Shown: piece after piece, positions 27,105-36,233 of the stretch
How positions within the stretch are numbered: the stretch's first letter is position 1
How the letters are laid out: the number at the start of each line of letters is the position of its first letter
Source: Salipiger pentaromativorans
GTDB lineage: Bacteria; Pseudomonadota; Alphaproteobacteria; Rhodobacterales; Rhodobacteraceae
Reading direction: 5' to 3'
NCBI RefSeq assembly: GCF_024721115.1
Contig: NZ_JAMDHK010000011.1
Coordinates: 63,055-127,054, forward strand
DNA length: 64,000 nt
Program-made: the position numbers and the translations under genes
The notes under the pieces: generated by a model
What the model was told of the DNA's origin: nothing
Seen by the model: only the letters and a program-made list of their open reading frames with translations
Database searches by the model: none

Positions 27105-27748
27105 CCGACATCCGCGACCGCGTTGCCAAAGCCGAGGCCGCCGCAGGCCGCGCGCCGGGATCGGTGCAATTGATCGCGGTCAGCAAGGTGCAGCCGCTGG
27201 AGCGGGTCGAGGCGGTGCTGGAACAGGGCCACCGGGTCTTTGGCGAGAACAAGGTGCAGGAGGCGCGCGGCAAATGGCCGGCCTTCATGGAGCGCTTCGA
27301 GGGCGTGTCCGTGCATCTCATCGGCCCGTTGCAGACCAACAAGGCGCGGCAGGCGATGGAGCTGTTTTCGGCGATTCACTCGGTGGACCGGCCCAAGCTG
27401 GCGCAGACGCTGGCGCGGCTGGCGCAGGAAACAGGGGCCTGTCCCGATCTCTTCATCCAGGTGAATACCGGAGAGGAAGAGCAGAAGGCCGGCATTCTGC
27501 CGGGCGAGGCGGATGCGTTCATCGCCGAGGTGCGGGCGCTGGACCTGCCGCTGAAGGGGCTGATGTGCATTCCGCCGGTGGACGAGACCCCGTCGCTGCA
27601 TTTTGCGCTTCTGGGCAAGATCGCCGCCCGCAACGGGCTCGAGGGGCTGTCGATCGGGATGAGTTCGGATTTCGAAGAGGCCATCGCGTTCGGAGCGACC
27701 CATGTGCGCGTCGGCTCGGCGATTTTCGGCGAGCGCGATTACGGCTGA
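27095..27748 (+). CDS. YggS/PROSC-type pyridoxal phosphate homeostasis protein
   Basis: A 217-aa PLP-binding protein with the fold of the alanine racemase N-terminal barrel. IAVSKVQP contains the PLP lysine (about K31), FGENKVQEA follows, and the C-terminal [28 protein letters not shown] is the phosphate-binding end. Family members buffer PLP and affect amino-acid and keto-acid pools; they have no known catalytic reaction. It overlaps the sulfotransferase gene by 10 nt and converges on acpS with a 10-nt 3' overlap. The PLP-synthesis gene pdxJ lies 0.9 kb away on the other strand. Confidence 0.93.
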   Translation: MGLTDIRDRVAKAEAAAGRAPGSVQLIAVSKVQPLERVEAVLEQGHRVFGENKVQEARGKWPAFMERFEGVSVHLIGPLQTNKARQAMELFSAIHSVDRPKLAQTLARLAQETGACPDLFIQVNTGEEEQKAGILPGEADAFIAEVRALDLPLKGLMCIPPVDETPSLHFALLGKIAARNGLEGLSIGMSSDFEEAIAFGATHVRVGSAIFGERDYG

Positions 27749-28170
27749 GCCTCGGGCGCCGGGCGCTTGCCGGCGACCGGCCGCGCCTCGATCACCACGA
27801 ACGCCTGCGCCCAGGGGTGATCGTCGGTCAGGGTCACATGGATGATGGCCTCGTGCCCGGGCGGGGTCATCGCGTCCAGCCGCTCCCTGGCCCATCCGGT
27901 CACATGCATCACCGGCTGGCCGGTGCGCAGGTTGGTGACCGCCATGTCCTTCCACGAGATGCCCATGCGCAGCCCGGTTCCCAGCGCCTTGGAACAGGCC
28001 TCTTTCGCCGCCCACCGCTTGGCATAGGTGCCGGCGGTATCGGCGCGGCGCTCGGCCTTCTGCTGCTCGGCCTCGGTGAAGACGCGGTTGCGGAACCGGT
28101 CGCCGAAGCGCGCCAGCGTCTTTTCGATCCGCTCGATATTCGCCAGATCGGTGCCGATTCCGAGGATCAT
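27739..28170 (-). CDS. acpS: Holo-[acyl-carrier-protein] synthase
   Basis: A 143-aa 4'-phosphopantetheinyl transferase that activates acyl carrier protein from CoA. It has the Mg-binding opening [16 protein letters not shown] and the central [25 protein letters not shown] motif. Length is standard for alphaproteobacteria. It lies downstream of pdxJ and the exported unknown gene on the minus strand; a pdxJ-acpS order is common in proteobacteria. Its 3' end overlaps yggS by 10 nt on the opposite strand. Confidence 0.96.
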   Translation of the reverse strand: MILGIGTDLANIERIEKTLARFGDRFRNRVFTEAEQQKAERRADTAGTYAKRWAAKEACSKALGTGLRMGISWKDMAVTNLRTGQPVMHVTGWARERLDAMTPPGHEAIIHVTLTDDHPWAQAFVVIEARPVAGKRPAPEAQP

Positions 28171-28179
28171 CCGGGCCGC

Positions 28180-28623
28180 CTAGCGCGCCAGCCGTGGGGT
28201 GACCGCTCCGGTGGCCTGGTTCACCGTCACCGAAAGCGCGGCCCGGCCGAACCCGGCGGTGGCCTGATTGTAGAGCTGCACCGGCAGGGTGAAGGTCAGA
28301 CCCCGCGCGGGATCGTAGCTGGCGCCGAGATCGGCAAGGCTCATGCCCGAGAACCCGCCGCCGTTATAGCCGACGACACGGCATTGCCGGTCGCCAAGCT
28401 CGTTATAGGGCGGCGACAGGATCAGCAGCCAGAAGGCGCCCGCCGCGGGCTCGATCGTGTCGAGCACCGCCAGCCGGACCGCGCCATTGGCGAAGGTCCG
28501 GGTGTTCTGCTCCCAGGGTTCGGCGATGGCGTTGGCCCGGGCCTGCCACTCGCAGGGCAGGACCTCTTGCGCGGCGAGCGGTGTGGCCAGCGCGATCAGG
28601 GCGAGACCGGCGGCGCGCAGCAT
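28180..28623 (-). CDS. Exported protein of unknown function
   Basis: A 147-aa protein with a Sec signal peptide (MLRAAGLALIALATPLAAQ, cut after about residue 18). The mature part has two cysteines (PCEW near the N-terminus and RQCRVVGYN in the middle) that could form a disulfide, and reads as mostly beta. I recognise no named domain. It sits tightly between pdxJ (one-base TGATG overlap) and acpS (9-nt gap), so it is co-transcribed with both. Placement in a housekeeping operon suggests conservation, but no function can be assigned. Confidence 0.75.
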   Translation of the reverse strand: MLRAAGLALIALATPLAAQEVLPCEWQARANAIAEPWEQNTRTFANGAVRLAVLDTIEPAAGAFWLLILSPPYNELGDRQCRVVGYNGGGFSGMSLADLGASYDPARGLTFTLPVQLYNQATAGFGRAALSVTVNQATGAVTPRLAR

Positions 28624-29375
28624 CAGGCGCGGGCCTCGTCCATCAGGCGGCGCATCTCGGAGATGGCCGGGCCGAGGCCGCGAAAGATCGCCTCGCCGAT
28701 CAGGAAATGGCCGATGTTCAGCTCCATCACCTCGGGGAAGGCGGCGATGGGCGCGACCGTTTCATAGGTCAGCCCGTGGCCGGCATGCACCTCGAGCCCC
28801 AGCGAATGGGCGAAGGCGGTCATCTCGCGCAGACGCTCCAGCTCGGCGTCGCGTTCGTCGAACCTGCCCTCGTAATGCAGATCGCAATACGCGCCGGTGT
28901 GCAGTTCGACCACCTGGGCGCCGATGCGGGCCGAGGCCTCGACCTGCGGCTTGTCGGCGCCGATGAACAGCGACACGCGGCAGCCCGCCGCGCGCAGCGG
29001 TGCGATGAAATGCGCCAGGCGGTTCTCGTCCTTGGCCACTTCGAGCCCGCCCTCGGTGGTGCGCTCCTCGCGCTTTTCCGGCACGATGCAGACCGCATGC
29101 GGCTTGTGGCGGAGCGCGATGGCCTGCATCTCGTCGGTGGCCGCCATCTCGAGGTTCAGCGGCAGGGTCAGCGTGTCCATCAGCCCGTCGATGTCGGTAT
29201 CCGAGATATGCCGGCGGTCTTCGCGCAGATGCGCGGTGATGCCGTCGGCGCCGGCCTCTTCGGCGATCTTCGCGGCGCGCAGCGGATCGGGGTAGGCGCT
29301 GCCGCGTGCGTTGCGCACGGTGGCGACGTGGTCGATGTTGATGCCAAGCCGCAGGCGTCCGGCATAATCGGTCAT
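28623..29375 (-). CDS. pdxJ: Pyridoxine 5'-phosphate synthase
   Basis: A 250-aa TIM-barrel enzyme closing the ring of pyridoxine 5'-phosphate from 1-deoxyxylulose 5-phosphate and 3-amino-2-oxopropyl phosphate. Clear motifs are LGINIDHVATVRNAR at the N-terminus, DGITAHLREDRRHI, ELHTGAYCD and the C-terminal MELNIGHFLIGEAIFRGL. ATG 29375 begins the conserved domain. It is first in the run pdxJ, exported unknown, acpS. The 214-bp gap to cydD holds the divergent promoters and no further gene that I can see. Confidence 0.97.
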   Translation of the reverse strand: MTDYAGRLRLGINIDHVATVRNARGSAYPDPLRAAKIAEEAGADGITAHLREDRRHISDTDIDGLMDTLTLPLNLEMAATDEMQAIALRHKPHAVCIVPEKREERTTEGGLEVAKDENRLAHFIAPLRAAGCRVSLFIGADKPQVEASARIGAQVVELHTGAYCDLHYEGRFDERDAELERLREMTAFAHSLGLEVHAGHGLTYETVAPIAAFPEVMELNIGHFLIGEAIFRGLGPAISEMRRLMDEARA

Positions 29376-29589
29376 GGAATCCTCATGAGGCGCAGGGTTT
29401 GCGCGGACAGTAGACCGCAAACCGCGAGGGGGAAACCGGTTTTCACGCAGAACGCCACCGGGCGCGGCGCAGGCGCGTTGCGTGGCTGGCGAGAGGCGCC
29501 GGGGTGGCGGAGTGACGCGGGCTGCGGGTTTGCCTTGCTCCCGCGCGGGGGCTAAGACGATCCGATAAGGGACATCTTCGGGGATTTTC

Positions 29590-31242
29590 TTGGCCAAACG
29601 CTCGTCACCGGACCGCCTGCTGCCGAAGCAGGCCCAGAGCACGCTGCGTCGCGCCGCCCTGCTGTCGGCTGTCGCCGCGGCCCTCTGGCCGTTGCAGGCG
29701 CTGGCGCTGGCCTGGGGGATCGGCGGCTGGGTCGCGGGCGCCGGGCCGCAGGCGGGCTTCGTGGCGGCGGGCTGTTTCGCGCTGCTGGGTGTGGTCCGCG
29801 CGGTGATCGACCGTGTCGCGGCGCGGCTTGCGTTCCACGCGGCCGATGGGGTCATCCACGACCTGCGCCAGAGCCTGCTGACCCGCGAGGCGCGCCGGCC
29901 GGGGGCGGCGGCCTCCTCCGCCGCGCTGGCGGCGATGCTCACCGAAAAGCTCGCCATTCTCGGCCCCTGGATCACCCGTTACCGCCCGGCCATGGCGCGC
30001 ACGAAGCTGGTGCCGCTGCTGATCCTTGCGCTCGCCTTCTATGTCTCCTGGGCGGTCGGGGTGATCTTTCTGGTCGCCGGGCCGCTGATCCCGGTCTTCA
30101 TGGCGCTGGTTGGGATGGCCGCGAAAGAGGCGAGCACCCGCCAGATGGTCGAGATCGGCGATATGAACACGCTGCTGATCGACCGCATCGCCGCGCTGCC
30201 CGACATTTTGCTGCTGAACGCCGGCGACGCCTCGCGCGCCGCCTTCGAGGCGCGGGCCGAGGGGCTGCGGGCGCGTACCATGGCGGTGCTGCGCGTGGCC
30301 TTCCTGTCCTCGACCGTGCTGGAGCTTTTCTCGGCCATCGGCGTGGCGCTGGTGGCGGTCTATGTGGGGTTTTCGCTGCTGGGAGAGCTGAATTTCGGCA
30401 CCTGGGGCACCGGGCTGACGCTGGGCGAGGGGGTGTTCCTGCTGCTGCTCGCGCCGGATTATTTCCAGCCGCTGCGCGATCTGGCCGCCGGCTGGCACGA
30501 CAAGGCCGCCGCCGAGGCGGTGGCCGACGAACTGGACGCGCTGGAGGCGGACGAGACCACGCCGGTGCTGGGGCAGGGCGCGCGGGCCGAACCGCTGGCC
30601 GGCCCGGCCTCGGTCGTGCTGAGCGGTGTCGCGGTCACCCGCGGAACGCTGGCGCTGCGCCTGCCCGATCTTGCGGTGGCGCCGGGAGAGAGCGTGGCAT
30701 TGTCCGGGCCGAGCGGGGTGGGCAAATCCACCGCGCTCGATCTGATCGCCGGGCTGCTGACCCCCGCCGAAGGGCAGGTTACGGTCGCCGGTCAGGTCCT
30801 TGGCTGCGAGATCGCCGATGCCTGGCGCGCCCGCGTCGCCTATGTGCCGCAAAGCGTGCATGTGCCGGATATGACCCTGCACCGCTTCCTCGATCCGCAC
30901 GATCTGGGCGCCGATCTGGAAGCCGCGCTGCGCAAGGCTCGGGCCGAGGGCATCGTCGCCGCCTTGCCGGAGGGGCTGGAGACCGTTCTGGGGGAAACCG
31001 GCGCTGGCGTCTCGGGCGGCGAAGCGCGGCGGCTGCTGCTGGCGCGGGCCTTCCTGACCGGGGCGGACGTGATCCTGGCCGACGAACCGACGGCGGATCT
31101 GGATGCCGCGAACGGCGCCGCGATCATCGAGGCGCTGGCCGCACTCGCGGCCGAGGGGCGCACGGTGATCGTGGCCACGCATGATCCGGCGCTGGCGGCG
31201 GCCATGGGACGGGTCGTGCGGTTCGGGGAGGATGCGGCATGA
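29590..31242 (+). CDS. cydD: Thiol reductant ABC exporter subunit CydD
   Basis: A 550-aa half-transporter. Residues about 1-320 form six transmembrane helices, about 330-550 an ABC ATPase with Walker A SGPSGVGKST, signature VSGGEARRLLLARAF and Walker B VILADEPTADLD. With CydC it exports glutathione and cysteine to the periplasm, needed to assemble cytochrome bd and c-type cytochromes. The start is a TTG at 29590; there is no in-frame ATG before the first membrane helix, so initiation may be weak. It overlaps cydC by 4 nt and precedes cydAB on the same strand. Confidence 0.93.
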   Translation: MAKRSSPDRLLPKQAQSTLRRAALLSAVAAALWPLQALALAWGIGGWVAGAGPQAGFVAAGCFALLGVVRAVIDRVAARLAFHAADGVIHDLRQSLLTREARRPGAAASSAALAAMLTEKLAILGPWITRYRPAMARTKLVPLLILALAFYVSWAVGVIFLVAGPLIPVFMALVGMAAKEASTRQMVEIGDMNTLLIDRIAALPDILLLNAGDASRAAFEARAEGLRARTMAVLRVAFLSSTVLELFSAIGVALVAVYVGFSLLGELNFGTWGTGLTLGEGVFLLLLAPDYFQPLRDLAAGWHDKAAAEAVADELDALEADETTPVLGQGARAEPLAGPASVVLSGVAVTRGTLALRLPDLAVAPGESVALSGPSGVGKSTALDLIAGLLTPAEGQVTVAGQVLGCEIADAWRARVAYVPQSVHVPDMTLHRFLDPHDLGADLEAALRKARAEGIVAALPEGLETVLGETGAGVSGGEARRLLLARAFLTGADVILADEPTADLDAANGAAIIEALAALAAEGRTVIVATHDPALAAAMGRVVRFGEDAA

Positions 31243-32909
31243 GGCGGCTCTGGCAGGTTCTGCGGCTGTTGTGGCGGGCCGAGCCCTGGGCGATGTGGCG
31301 CGGTGCGGCACTGGCGGTGGCGGTGCTGATCATGGGCGCCGCGCTGCTGGGGCTGTCGGGCTGGTTCATCACGGCCACCGGCATCGCCGGGATTGCCGGG
31401 ATCGGCATCGCCTTCGACGTGTTCCGCCCCTCGGCGGGCGTGCGCTTTCTGGCGCTGGGCCGCGCGGCGGCGCGCTATGGCGAGCGGCTGCTGACTCATG
31501 ATGCCACGTTGCGGGCGCTGGCGCGGCTGCGGGTGACGCTGCTGCAACGGCTGGAGCGGTTCTCCATGCCCGATCTGCGGCGCCTGCGCGGGGCTGCGGC
31601 GCTGACCCGGATCACCGCCGATGTCGATGCGCTCGACGGGGTCGTGCTGCGGCTGGCCTTGCCGGTGGCGGCGGCGCTGATCACCCATGGCGCGGCCTTT
31701 GTGGCGCTCTGGGCGCTGACCTCGCACGCCATCGCGGCCTCGGTCGCGCTGGGCTACCTGCTGGGCGGCGGTGTGGTGCTCTGGCGCGTGGGGCGCGCGA
31801 CGCTGGCGCCCTCCAGCCTGGCCGAAGAGGCGATGCAGACCCTGCGTCAGCGGGCCATCGGGCTGTTCCGGGGCCGGCGCGAGGCGATCCTCCAGGGCAC
31901 GCTGCCGCGCTGGCGGGCGGCGCTGGATACGACCGAACAGGAGGCGCGCGGCGCGATGGACCGGCTCGATGCCATCGACACCGGTGCCGGGATGATCCTT
32001 GCGATCATCGTGACGCTGGTGACGGCGGCGGCCTTTGCGCTGGCGGGCTGGCTGGTGGCGGGCAGCGGGCTCGATCCGGCGCTGGCCGCGATTGGCGTCT
32101 TCGTGTCGCTGTCGCTGGCCGAGACATTGCTGCCGCTGCGCCGGGGCATGGCCGAGATCGGCCGGATGCGCGACGCCGCCGAGCGTGTGATGGCCGAGCC
32201 GGCGCCGCATGCGCTGCCCAGGCGCAGCGGCCCGGCCGAGCCCGCCGTCGCCGGCGCGGCGTTGGAAGTGCGGCATCTGTCGCTGGCGCGGCCGGGCTGG
32301 ACGCGGCTTTTGCTGCACGATCTGTCCTTTGCCGTGATGCCGGGCGAGATGCTCGCCATCCGGGGCGAAAGCGGCGCGGGCAAGAGCACGCTTCTCGACG
32401 TGCTGGCGGGGCTGGAACCCGCGACGGCGGGCGAGGCGCTGCTGCTGGGCAAGCCGCTGCCGTCGTGGGAAACGGTGGCGCTGCGCGACGCGCTGACGCT
32501 GGTGCCGCAGCGCGCGGCGCTGCTGTCGGGCAGCATTCTGGAAAACCTCGCGCTCGCCGATCCGGGTTTGACCGAGGACAAGGCCCGCGCGGTGCTGCGC
32601 GCCGTCGCGCTGGACGAGACCGTTTCCGCCCGTGGCGGGTTGCAGTCACAACTGGGTGAGGGCGGCGCCGGGCTGTCCGGCGGACAGGCCCGCAGGCTGG
32701 TTCTGGCGCGGGCGCTGCTGCGCGCGCCGGCGGTGCTGCTGCTGGACGAGCCGACCGAGGGGCTCGACGGACCGACCGCCCGCCAAGTGCTTTCGGGCGT
32801 TAAGGAATTTCTGCCTTCGGCGGCGATTGTCACGGCGTCGCACCGGGCTGCCGAGCTTGAGGCCGCGGATCGGGTCCTGACCCTCGAAAGCTACATTCCG
32901 AAAATATGA
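31239..32909 (+). CDS. cydC: Thiol reductant ABC exporter subunit CydC
   Basis: A 556-aa partner of CydD. The N-terminal six-helix domain is followed by an ATPase with Walker A RGESGAGKST, signature LSGGQARRLVLARAL and Walker B VLLLDEPTEGLD. The start ATGA overlaps the cydD stop (31239-31242). The C-terminal end (LESYIPKI) is close to the FNR box, which begins only 6 nt past the stop; cydDC could therefore be transcribed from upstream while cydAB responds to FNR. Confidence 0.94.
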   Translation: MRRLWQVLRLLWRAEPWAMWRGAALAVAVLIMGAALLGLSGWFITATGIAGIAGIGIAFDVFRPSAGVRFLALGRAAARYGERLLTHDATLRALARLRVTLLQRLERFSMPDLRRLRGAAALTRITADVDALDGVVLRLALPVAAALITHGAAFVALWALTSHAIAASVALGYLLGGGVVLWRVGRATLAPSSLAEEAMQTLRQRAIGLFRGRREAILQGTLPRWRAALDTTEQEARGAMDRLDAIDTGAGMILAIIVTLVTAAAFALAGWLVAGSGLDPALAAIGVFVSLSLAETLLPLRRGMAEIGRMRDAAERVMAEPAPHALPRRSGPAEPAVAGAALEVRHLSLARPGWTRLLLHDLSFAVMPGEMLAIRGESGAGKSTLLDVLAGLEPATAGEALLLGKPLPSWETVALRDALTLVPQRAALLSGSILENLALADPGLTEDKARAVLRAVALDETVSARGGLQSQLGEGGAGLSGGQARRLVLARALLRAPAVLLLDEPTEGLDGPTARQVLSGVKEFLPSAAIVTASHRAAELEAADRVLTLESYIPKI

Positions 32910-32914
32910 TATTT

Positions 32915-32928
32915 TTGATCCAGATCAA
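32915..32928 (+). promoter_or_regulatory. FNR/FnrL box of cydAB
   Basis: TTGAT-CCAG-ATCAA is a perfect match to the FNR-family consensus TTGAT-N4-ATCAA, 164 nt before the cydA ATG. If it activates as a class II site (-41.5) the start site would be near 32963, with GTAGCA at 32951-32956 as a weak -10. The same 17 bases (TTTTTGATCCAGATCAA) recur at 58233-58249. Confidence 0.88.
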
Positions 32929-32989
32929 ATCATGACCCTTTGAGTCGGGTGTAGCACGAGCCCAAATCTGACTCTGCAAAATAGGTTTA

Positions 32990-33048
32990 TGGCGCAGATA
33001 TAAACATGAATCTGTGGCGCATCTTTGTTCGTAAAGCTGAAACAGCTT
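32990..33048 (+). promoter_or_regulatory. Repeats and hairpin in the cydA leader
   Basis: TGGCGCA occurs twice (32990-32996 and 33015-33021, 25 bp apart), CAGAT (32995-32999) faces ATCTG (33010-33014), and AAGCTG (33034-33039) faces CAGCTT (33043-33048) with a 3-nt loop. These lie between the FNR box and the ribosome binding site and may be a second operator or an mRNA leader structure; no binder is known. Confidence 0.35.
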
Positions 33049-33091
33049 CGTGCAACACAGAGATGAGCCACGTAAACCGAGGAGACTAGAA

Positions 33092-34732
33092 ATGGAGCTC
33101 GATCTCGTCGAGCTGTCGCGCCTGCAATTTGCGATGACGGCGATGTATCACTTCCTCTTCGTGCCGCTGACGCTGGGTCTGTCGATCCTCGTGGCGATCA
33201 TGGAGACGGTCTATGTGATGTCGAACCGCCCGATCTGGCGGCAGATGACGAAGTTCTGGGGTACGCTGTTCGGCATCAACTTTGTGCTGGGCGTCGCAAC
33301 AGGCATCACCATGGAATTCCAGTTCGGCATGAACTGGAGCTACTACAGCCACTATGTCGGCGACATTTTCGGCGCGCCGCTTGCGGTCGAGGGGCTGATG
33401 GCCTTCTTCCTCGAGGCGACCTTTGTGGGGCTGTTCTTCTTCGGCTGGGACAAGCTGTCGAAGGTGGCGCATATGATCGTCGCCTGGCTGGTCGCCATCG
33501 GGTCGAACTTCTCGGCGCTGTGGATCCTGATCGCCAACGGCTGGATGCAGAACCCGGTGGGCGCCGAGTTCAACCCCGACACCATGCGGATGGAGATGAC
33601 CTCGTTCTTCGAGGTGGTGTTCAACGAGGTGGCGCAGGCGAAATTCGTGCATACCGTGTCCGCCGGCTACGTGACCGCCTCGGTCTTCGTGCTGGGCGTT
33701 TCGGCCTGGTACATGCTGAAGGGCCGCCATATCGAGCTGGCCCGCCGCTCCATCGCGGTGGCCGCGAGCTTCGGTCTTGCCTCGGCGCTGTCGGTTGTGG
33801 TTCTGGGCGATGAGTCCGGCTACTCCGCCTCGCATACCCAGAAGATGAAACTCGCCGCCATCGAGGCGATGTGGGAAACCCATGACGCGCCGGCCCCCTT
33901 CACGCTGGTCGGCTTCCCGGACAAGGAAGCGCGCGAAACCCACTATGCCGTCGAGATCCCCTGGGCGATGGGGCTGATCGGTACGCGATCGCTGACCAAG
34001 GAGATCCCGGGCATCAACGATCTGGTGGAACAGGCCGAGGAGAAGGTGCGCTCGGGGATCATCGCCTATGACGCGCTGATGACCATCCGCGAGCAGCGCG
34101 ACGCAACTCCGGAAGCGGTGCGGCTCTCCTTTGAAGAGCATTCCGCCGATCTGGGCTTTGCCTTCCTGCTGAAACGCTATGTGGACGATCCGCGCGAGGC
34201 GACCGAAGCGCAGATCGCACAGGCCGCCGAGGACACGATCCCCGGTGTGGCACCGCTGTTCTGGGCGTTCCGGATCATGGTGGGGCTGGGCTTCAGCTTC
34301 ATCGCGGTGATGGCCTATTTCTTCTTCATGGCCAATTTCCGCACCATGCAGTTCCCGCGCTGGGCGCTGCGGCTGGCGGTCATCATCATCCCGACGCCCT
34401 GGCTTGCCGCCGAACTGGGCTGGTTCGTGGCCGAGTTCGGCCGTCAGCCCTGGACCGTGGACGGCGTGCTGCCGACGGCGCTCTCGGCCTCGCATCTTTC
34501 GGTGGGCGATCTGCTGATCACGCTGGCGGGCTTTGTCACCTTCTATTCGGTGCTCTTCGTCATCGAGATGAGCCTGATGGTCAAATACATCCGCAAAGGC
34601 CCGTACATGGATGTCGCGGAAACCGACGCGTGGATGGAGCGGCATGAACACCGGCTGCGCACCCACGATGGCAAAGGGCCCTTTGCCGATCCTTCTGATC
34701 CGCGCACCTCTGGTGCGACCCCTGCGGAGTAA
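33092..34732 (+). CDS. cydA: Cytochrome bd ubiquinol oxidase subunit I
   Basis: A 546-aa, nine-helix quinol oxidase subunit carrying hemes b558, b595 and d. The heme b595 ligand corresponds to His20 in AMYHFLFVP; the Q-loop region has KLAAIEAMWET and the diagnostic GRQPW lies near residue 449. The GRQPW motif makes it a true bd subunit; I read the length as the long-Q-loop type, but that assignment is inferred. ATG 33092 is preceded by GGAG in CGAGGAGACT. With CydB and CydX it reduces oxygen at low tension and is known as a family for tolerance to sulfide, cyanide and NO. Expression is probably FNR-controlled. Confidence 0.97.
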   Translation: MELDLVELSRLQFAMTAMYHFLFVPLTLGLSILVAIMETVYVMSNRPIWRQMTKFWGTLFGINFVLGVATGITMEFQFGMNWSYYSHYVGDIFGAPLAVEGLMAFFLEATFVGLFFFGWDKLSKVAHMIVAWLVAIGSNFSALWILIANGWMQNPVGAEFNPDTMRMEMTSFFEVVFNEVAQAKFVHTVSAGYVTASVFVLGVSAWYMLKGRHIELARRSIAVAASFGLASALSVVVLGDESGYSASHTQKMKLAAIEAMWETHDAPAPFTLVGFPDKEARETHYAVEIPWAMGLIGTRSLTKEIPGINDLVEQAEEKVRSGIIAYDALMTIREQRDATPEAVRLSFEEHSADLGFAFLLKRYVDDPREATEAQIAQAAEDTIPGVAPLFWAFRIMVGLGFSFIAVMAYFFFMANFRTMQFPRWALRLAVIIIPTPWLAAELGWFVAEFGRQPWTVDGVLPTALSASHLSVGDLLITLAGFVTFYSVLFVIEMSLMVKYIRKGPYMDVAETDAWMERHEHRLRTHDGKGPFADPSDPRTSGATPAE

Positions 34733-34737
34733 GTCAC

Positions 34738-35901
34738 ATGATCCTGCATGAATTTCTGAGTTTCGAGCTTCTGCGCGTGGTCTGGTGGGCGCTGCTGGGC
34801 GTGCTGCTGATCGGCTTCGCGCTGACCGACGGGTTCGACATGGGGGTGGGCGCGCTCCTGCCCTTCGTCGGCCATAACGATGTGGAGCGGCGCGTGGTGA
34901 TCAACACCATCGGGCCGGTCTGGGAAGGCAACCAGGTGTGGTTCATCCTGGGCGGCGGTGCGATCTTTGCCGCCTGGCCGCCGCTCTATGCGGTCAGCTT
35001 CTCGGGCTTCTACCTGGCGATGTTCGCCGTGCTCGCGGCGCTGATCCTGCGGCCCGTGGGGTTCAAGTACCGCTCCAAGCGCGACAGCCAGCGCTGGCGC
35101 AACGGCTGGGACTGGGCGCTTTTCGTGGGCGGCGCGGCGCCTGCGCTGCTCTTCGGTGTGGCGGTGGGCAACGTGCTGCTGGGCGTGCCCTTCCATCTGA
35201 CCGAAGATCTGATGCCGATGTATGACGGCACCTTCTACGGCAAGTTCCTGGGCCTGCTGCACCCCTTCGCCATCCTCACCGGCGTGGTGTCGCTGTCGAT
35301 GCTGCTGATGCATGGCGCCGCCTGGCTGACGCTGAAGACCGAGGGCATGGTGCAGATCCGCGCCCGCAACATCGGCACCATCGCCGGGATCGTGGCCGCC
35401 GTGACCTATGCGCTCGCCGGTGTCTGGCTGGCCTTCGGCATCGACGGTTTCCAGATCGTCGGCGAAGTGGTCAAGGACGGCCCGTCGAACCCGCTGCATT
35501 CCGAAGTGACGCGCGGGGGATCCTGGCTTGCGGCCTATACCGCCCGCCCGTGGATCGCCATCGCGCCGATCATGGGCTTTGCCGGCATCGCCCTGGCGGT
35601 GCGCGGGCTGCGCGAGGGCTTTGAAGTCTCGACCCTGCTGTGGTCGAAGCTGGCGATCACCGGCATCATCGCCTCGGTCGGTCTGACCATGTTCCCCTTC
35701 ATCCTGCCCTCGACGGTGGATCCCAACAGCTCGCTGACGGTGTGGGACAGCTCGTCTTCGCATCTGACGCTTTTCGTGATGCTGGTGATGGCGCTGATCT
35801 TCATGCCGATCATCCTGGCCTACACGGCCTGGGTCTACAAAGTGCTCTGGGGCAAGGTCACCGAAGAGGATGTGACCGGCCATTCCGACAGCGTCTACTG
35901 A
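34738..35901 (+). CDS. cydB: Cytochrome bd ubiquinol oxidase subunit II
   Basis: A 387-aa membrane protein with about eight or nine helices. ALTDGFDMGVGALLPF at about 27-42 and TIGPVWEGNQVWFILGGG at about 60-77 are CydB hallmarks. It stabilises the heme-bearing CydA and forms the pseudo-symmetric heterodimer. It starts 5 nt after the cydA stop and is followed by cydX 15 nt downstream. Confidence 0.97.
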   Translation: MILHEFLSFELLRVVWWALLGVLLIGFALTDGFDMGVGALLPFVGHNDVERRVVINTIGPVWEGNQVWFILGGGAIFAAWPPLYAVSFSGFYLAMFAVLAALILRPVGFKYRSKRDSQRWRNGWDWALFVGGAAPALLFGVAVGNVLLGVPFHLTEDLMPMYDGTFYGKFLGLLHPFAILTGVVSLSMLLMHGAAWLTLKTEGMVQIRARNIGTIAGIVAAVTYALAGVWLAFGIDGFQIVGEVVKDGPSNPLHSEVTRGGSWLAAYTARPWIAIAPIMGFAGIALAVRGLREGFEVSTLLWSKLAITGIIASVGLTMFPFILPSTVDPNSSLTVWDSSSSHLTLFVMLVMALIFMPIILAYTAWVYKVLWGKVTEEDVTGHSDSVY

Positions 35902-35916
35902 GAAAGGAGAGACGAT

Positions 35917-36054
35917 ATGTGGTATTTCGCCTGGCTTCTCGGCCTGCCGCTGGCCGCCCTGTTCGCGGTTCTGAACGCGATGTGGCTGGAACTGCGTGTG
36001 GACGCCTGCTTCACCGACGAAGGGGATTGCCCCGTCGGCGAGCACAAGCGCTGA
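35917..36054 (+). CDS. cydX: Cytochrome bd small subunit CydX
   Basis: A 45-aa single-helix protein: MWYFAWLLGLPLAALFAVLN, then AMWLELRVDACF and a polar tail with two cysteines. The MWYFAWLLG opening and the Asn-Ala-Met-Trp at the end of the helix are the CydX/CbdX (YbgT) signature. It is needed for stability and activity of the bd oxidase. GAAAGGAGAG at about 35901-35910 is a strong ribosome binding site. The C-terminal extension TDEGDCPVGEHKR is longer than in the E. coli 37-residue protein. Confidence 0.93.
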   Translation: MWYFAWLLGLPLAALFAVLNAMWLELRVDACFTDEGDCPVGEHKR

Positions 36055-36102
36055 GGTTCCGAGTTCTGCTGTCACTTCGTCCCTGACAGCGGGAGCAAGG
36101 GC

Positions 36103-36129
36103 GGGGCGGGCCCGTGTGCGGCCCGCCCC
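36103..36129 (+). terminator. GC hairpin after cydABX
   Basis: GGGGCGGGC (36103-36111) pairs with GCCCGCCCC (36121-36129), 9-nt loop, 49 nt after cydX. A smaller hairpin (CTGTCA 36069-36074 with TGACAG 36084-36089) precedes it. No T-run follows, so partial termination between the cyd genes and the sqr gene is more likely than a full stop. Confidence 0.55.
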
Positions 36130-36167
36130 ATCTCATCGGAAAGAAAAGAAGCAAAGAAAACTCGACT

Positions 36168-36181
36168 TTGATCTGGGTCAT
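36168..36181 (+). promoter_or_regulatory. Degenerate FNR/DNR-like box upstream of sqr
   Basis: TTGAT-CTGG-GTCAT keeps a perfect left half and three of five bases of the right half of the FNR consensus, 53 nt before the sqr ATG. It could place sqr under the same regulator as cydA, but the match is imperfect. Confidence 0.3.
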
Positions 36182-36233
36182 CGTGAGTCCGGATCGAAAA
36201 TTCGAAAAAAGCGATGTGTCGAGGAGGGTAACA

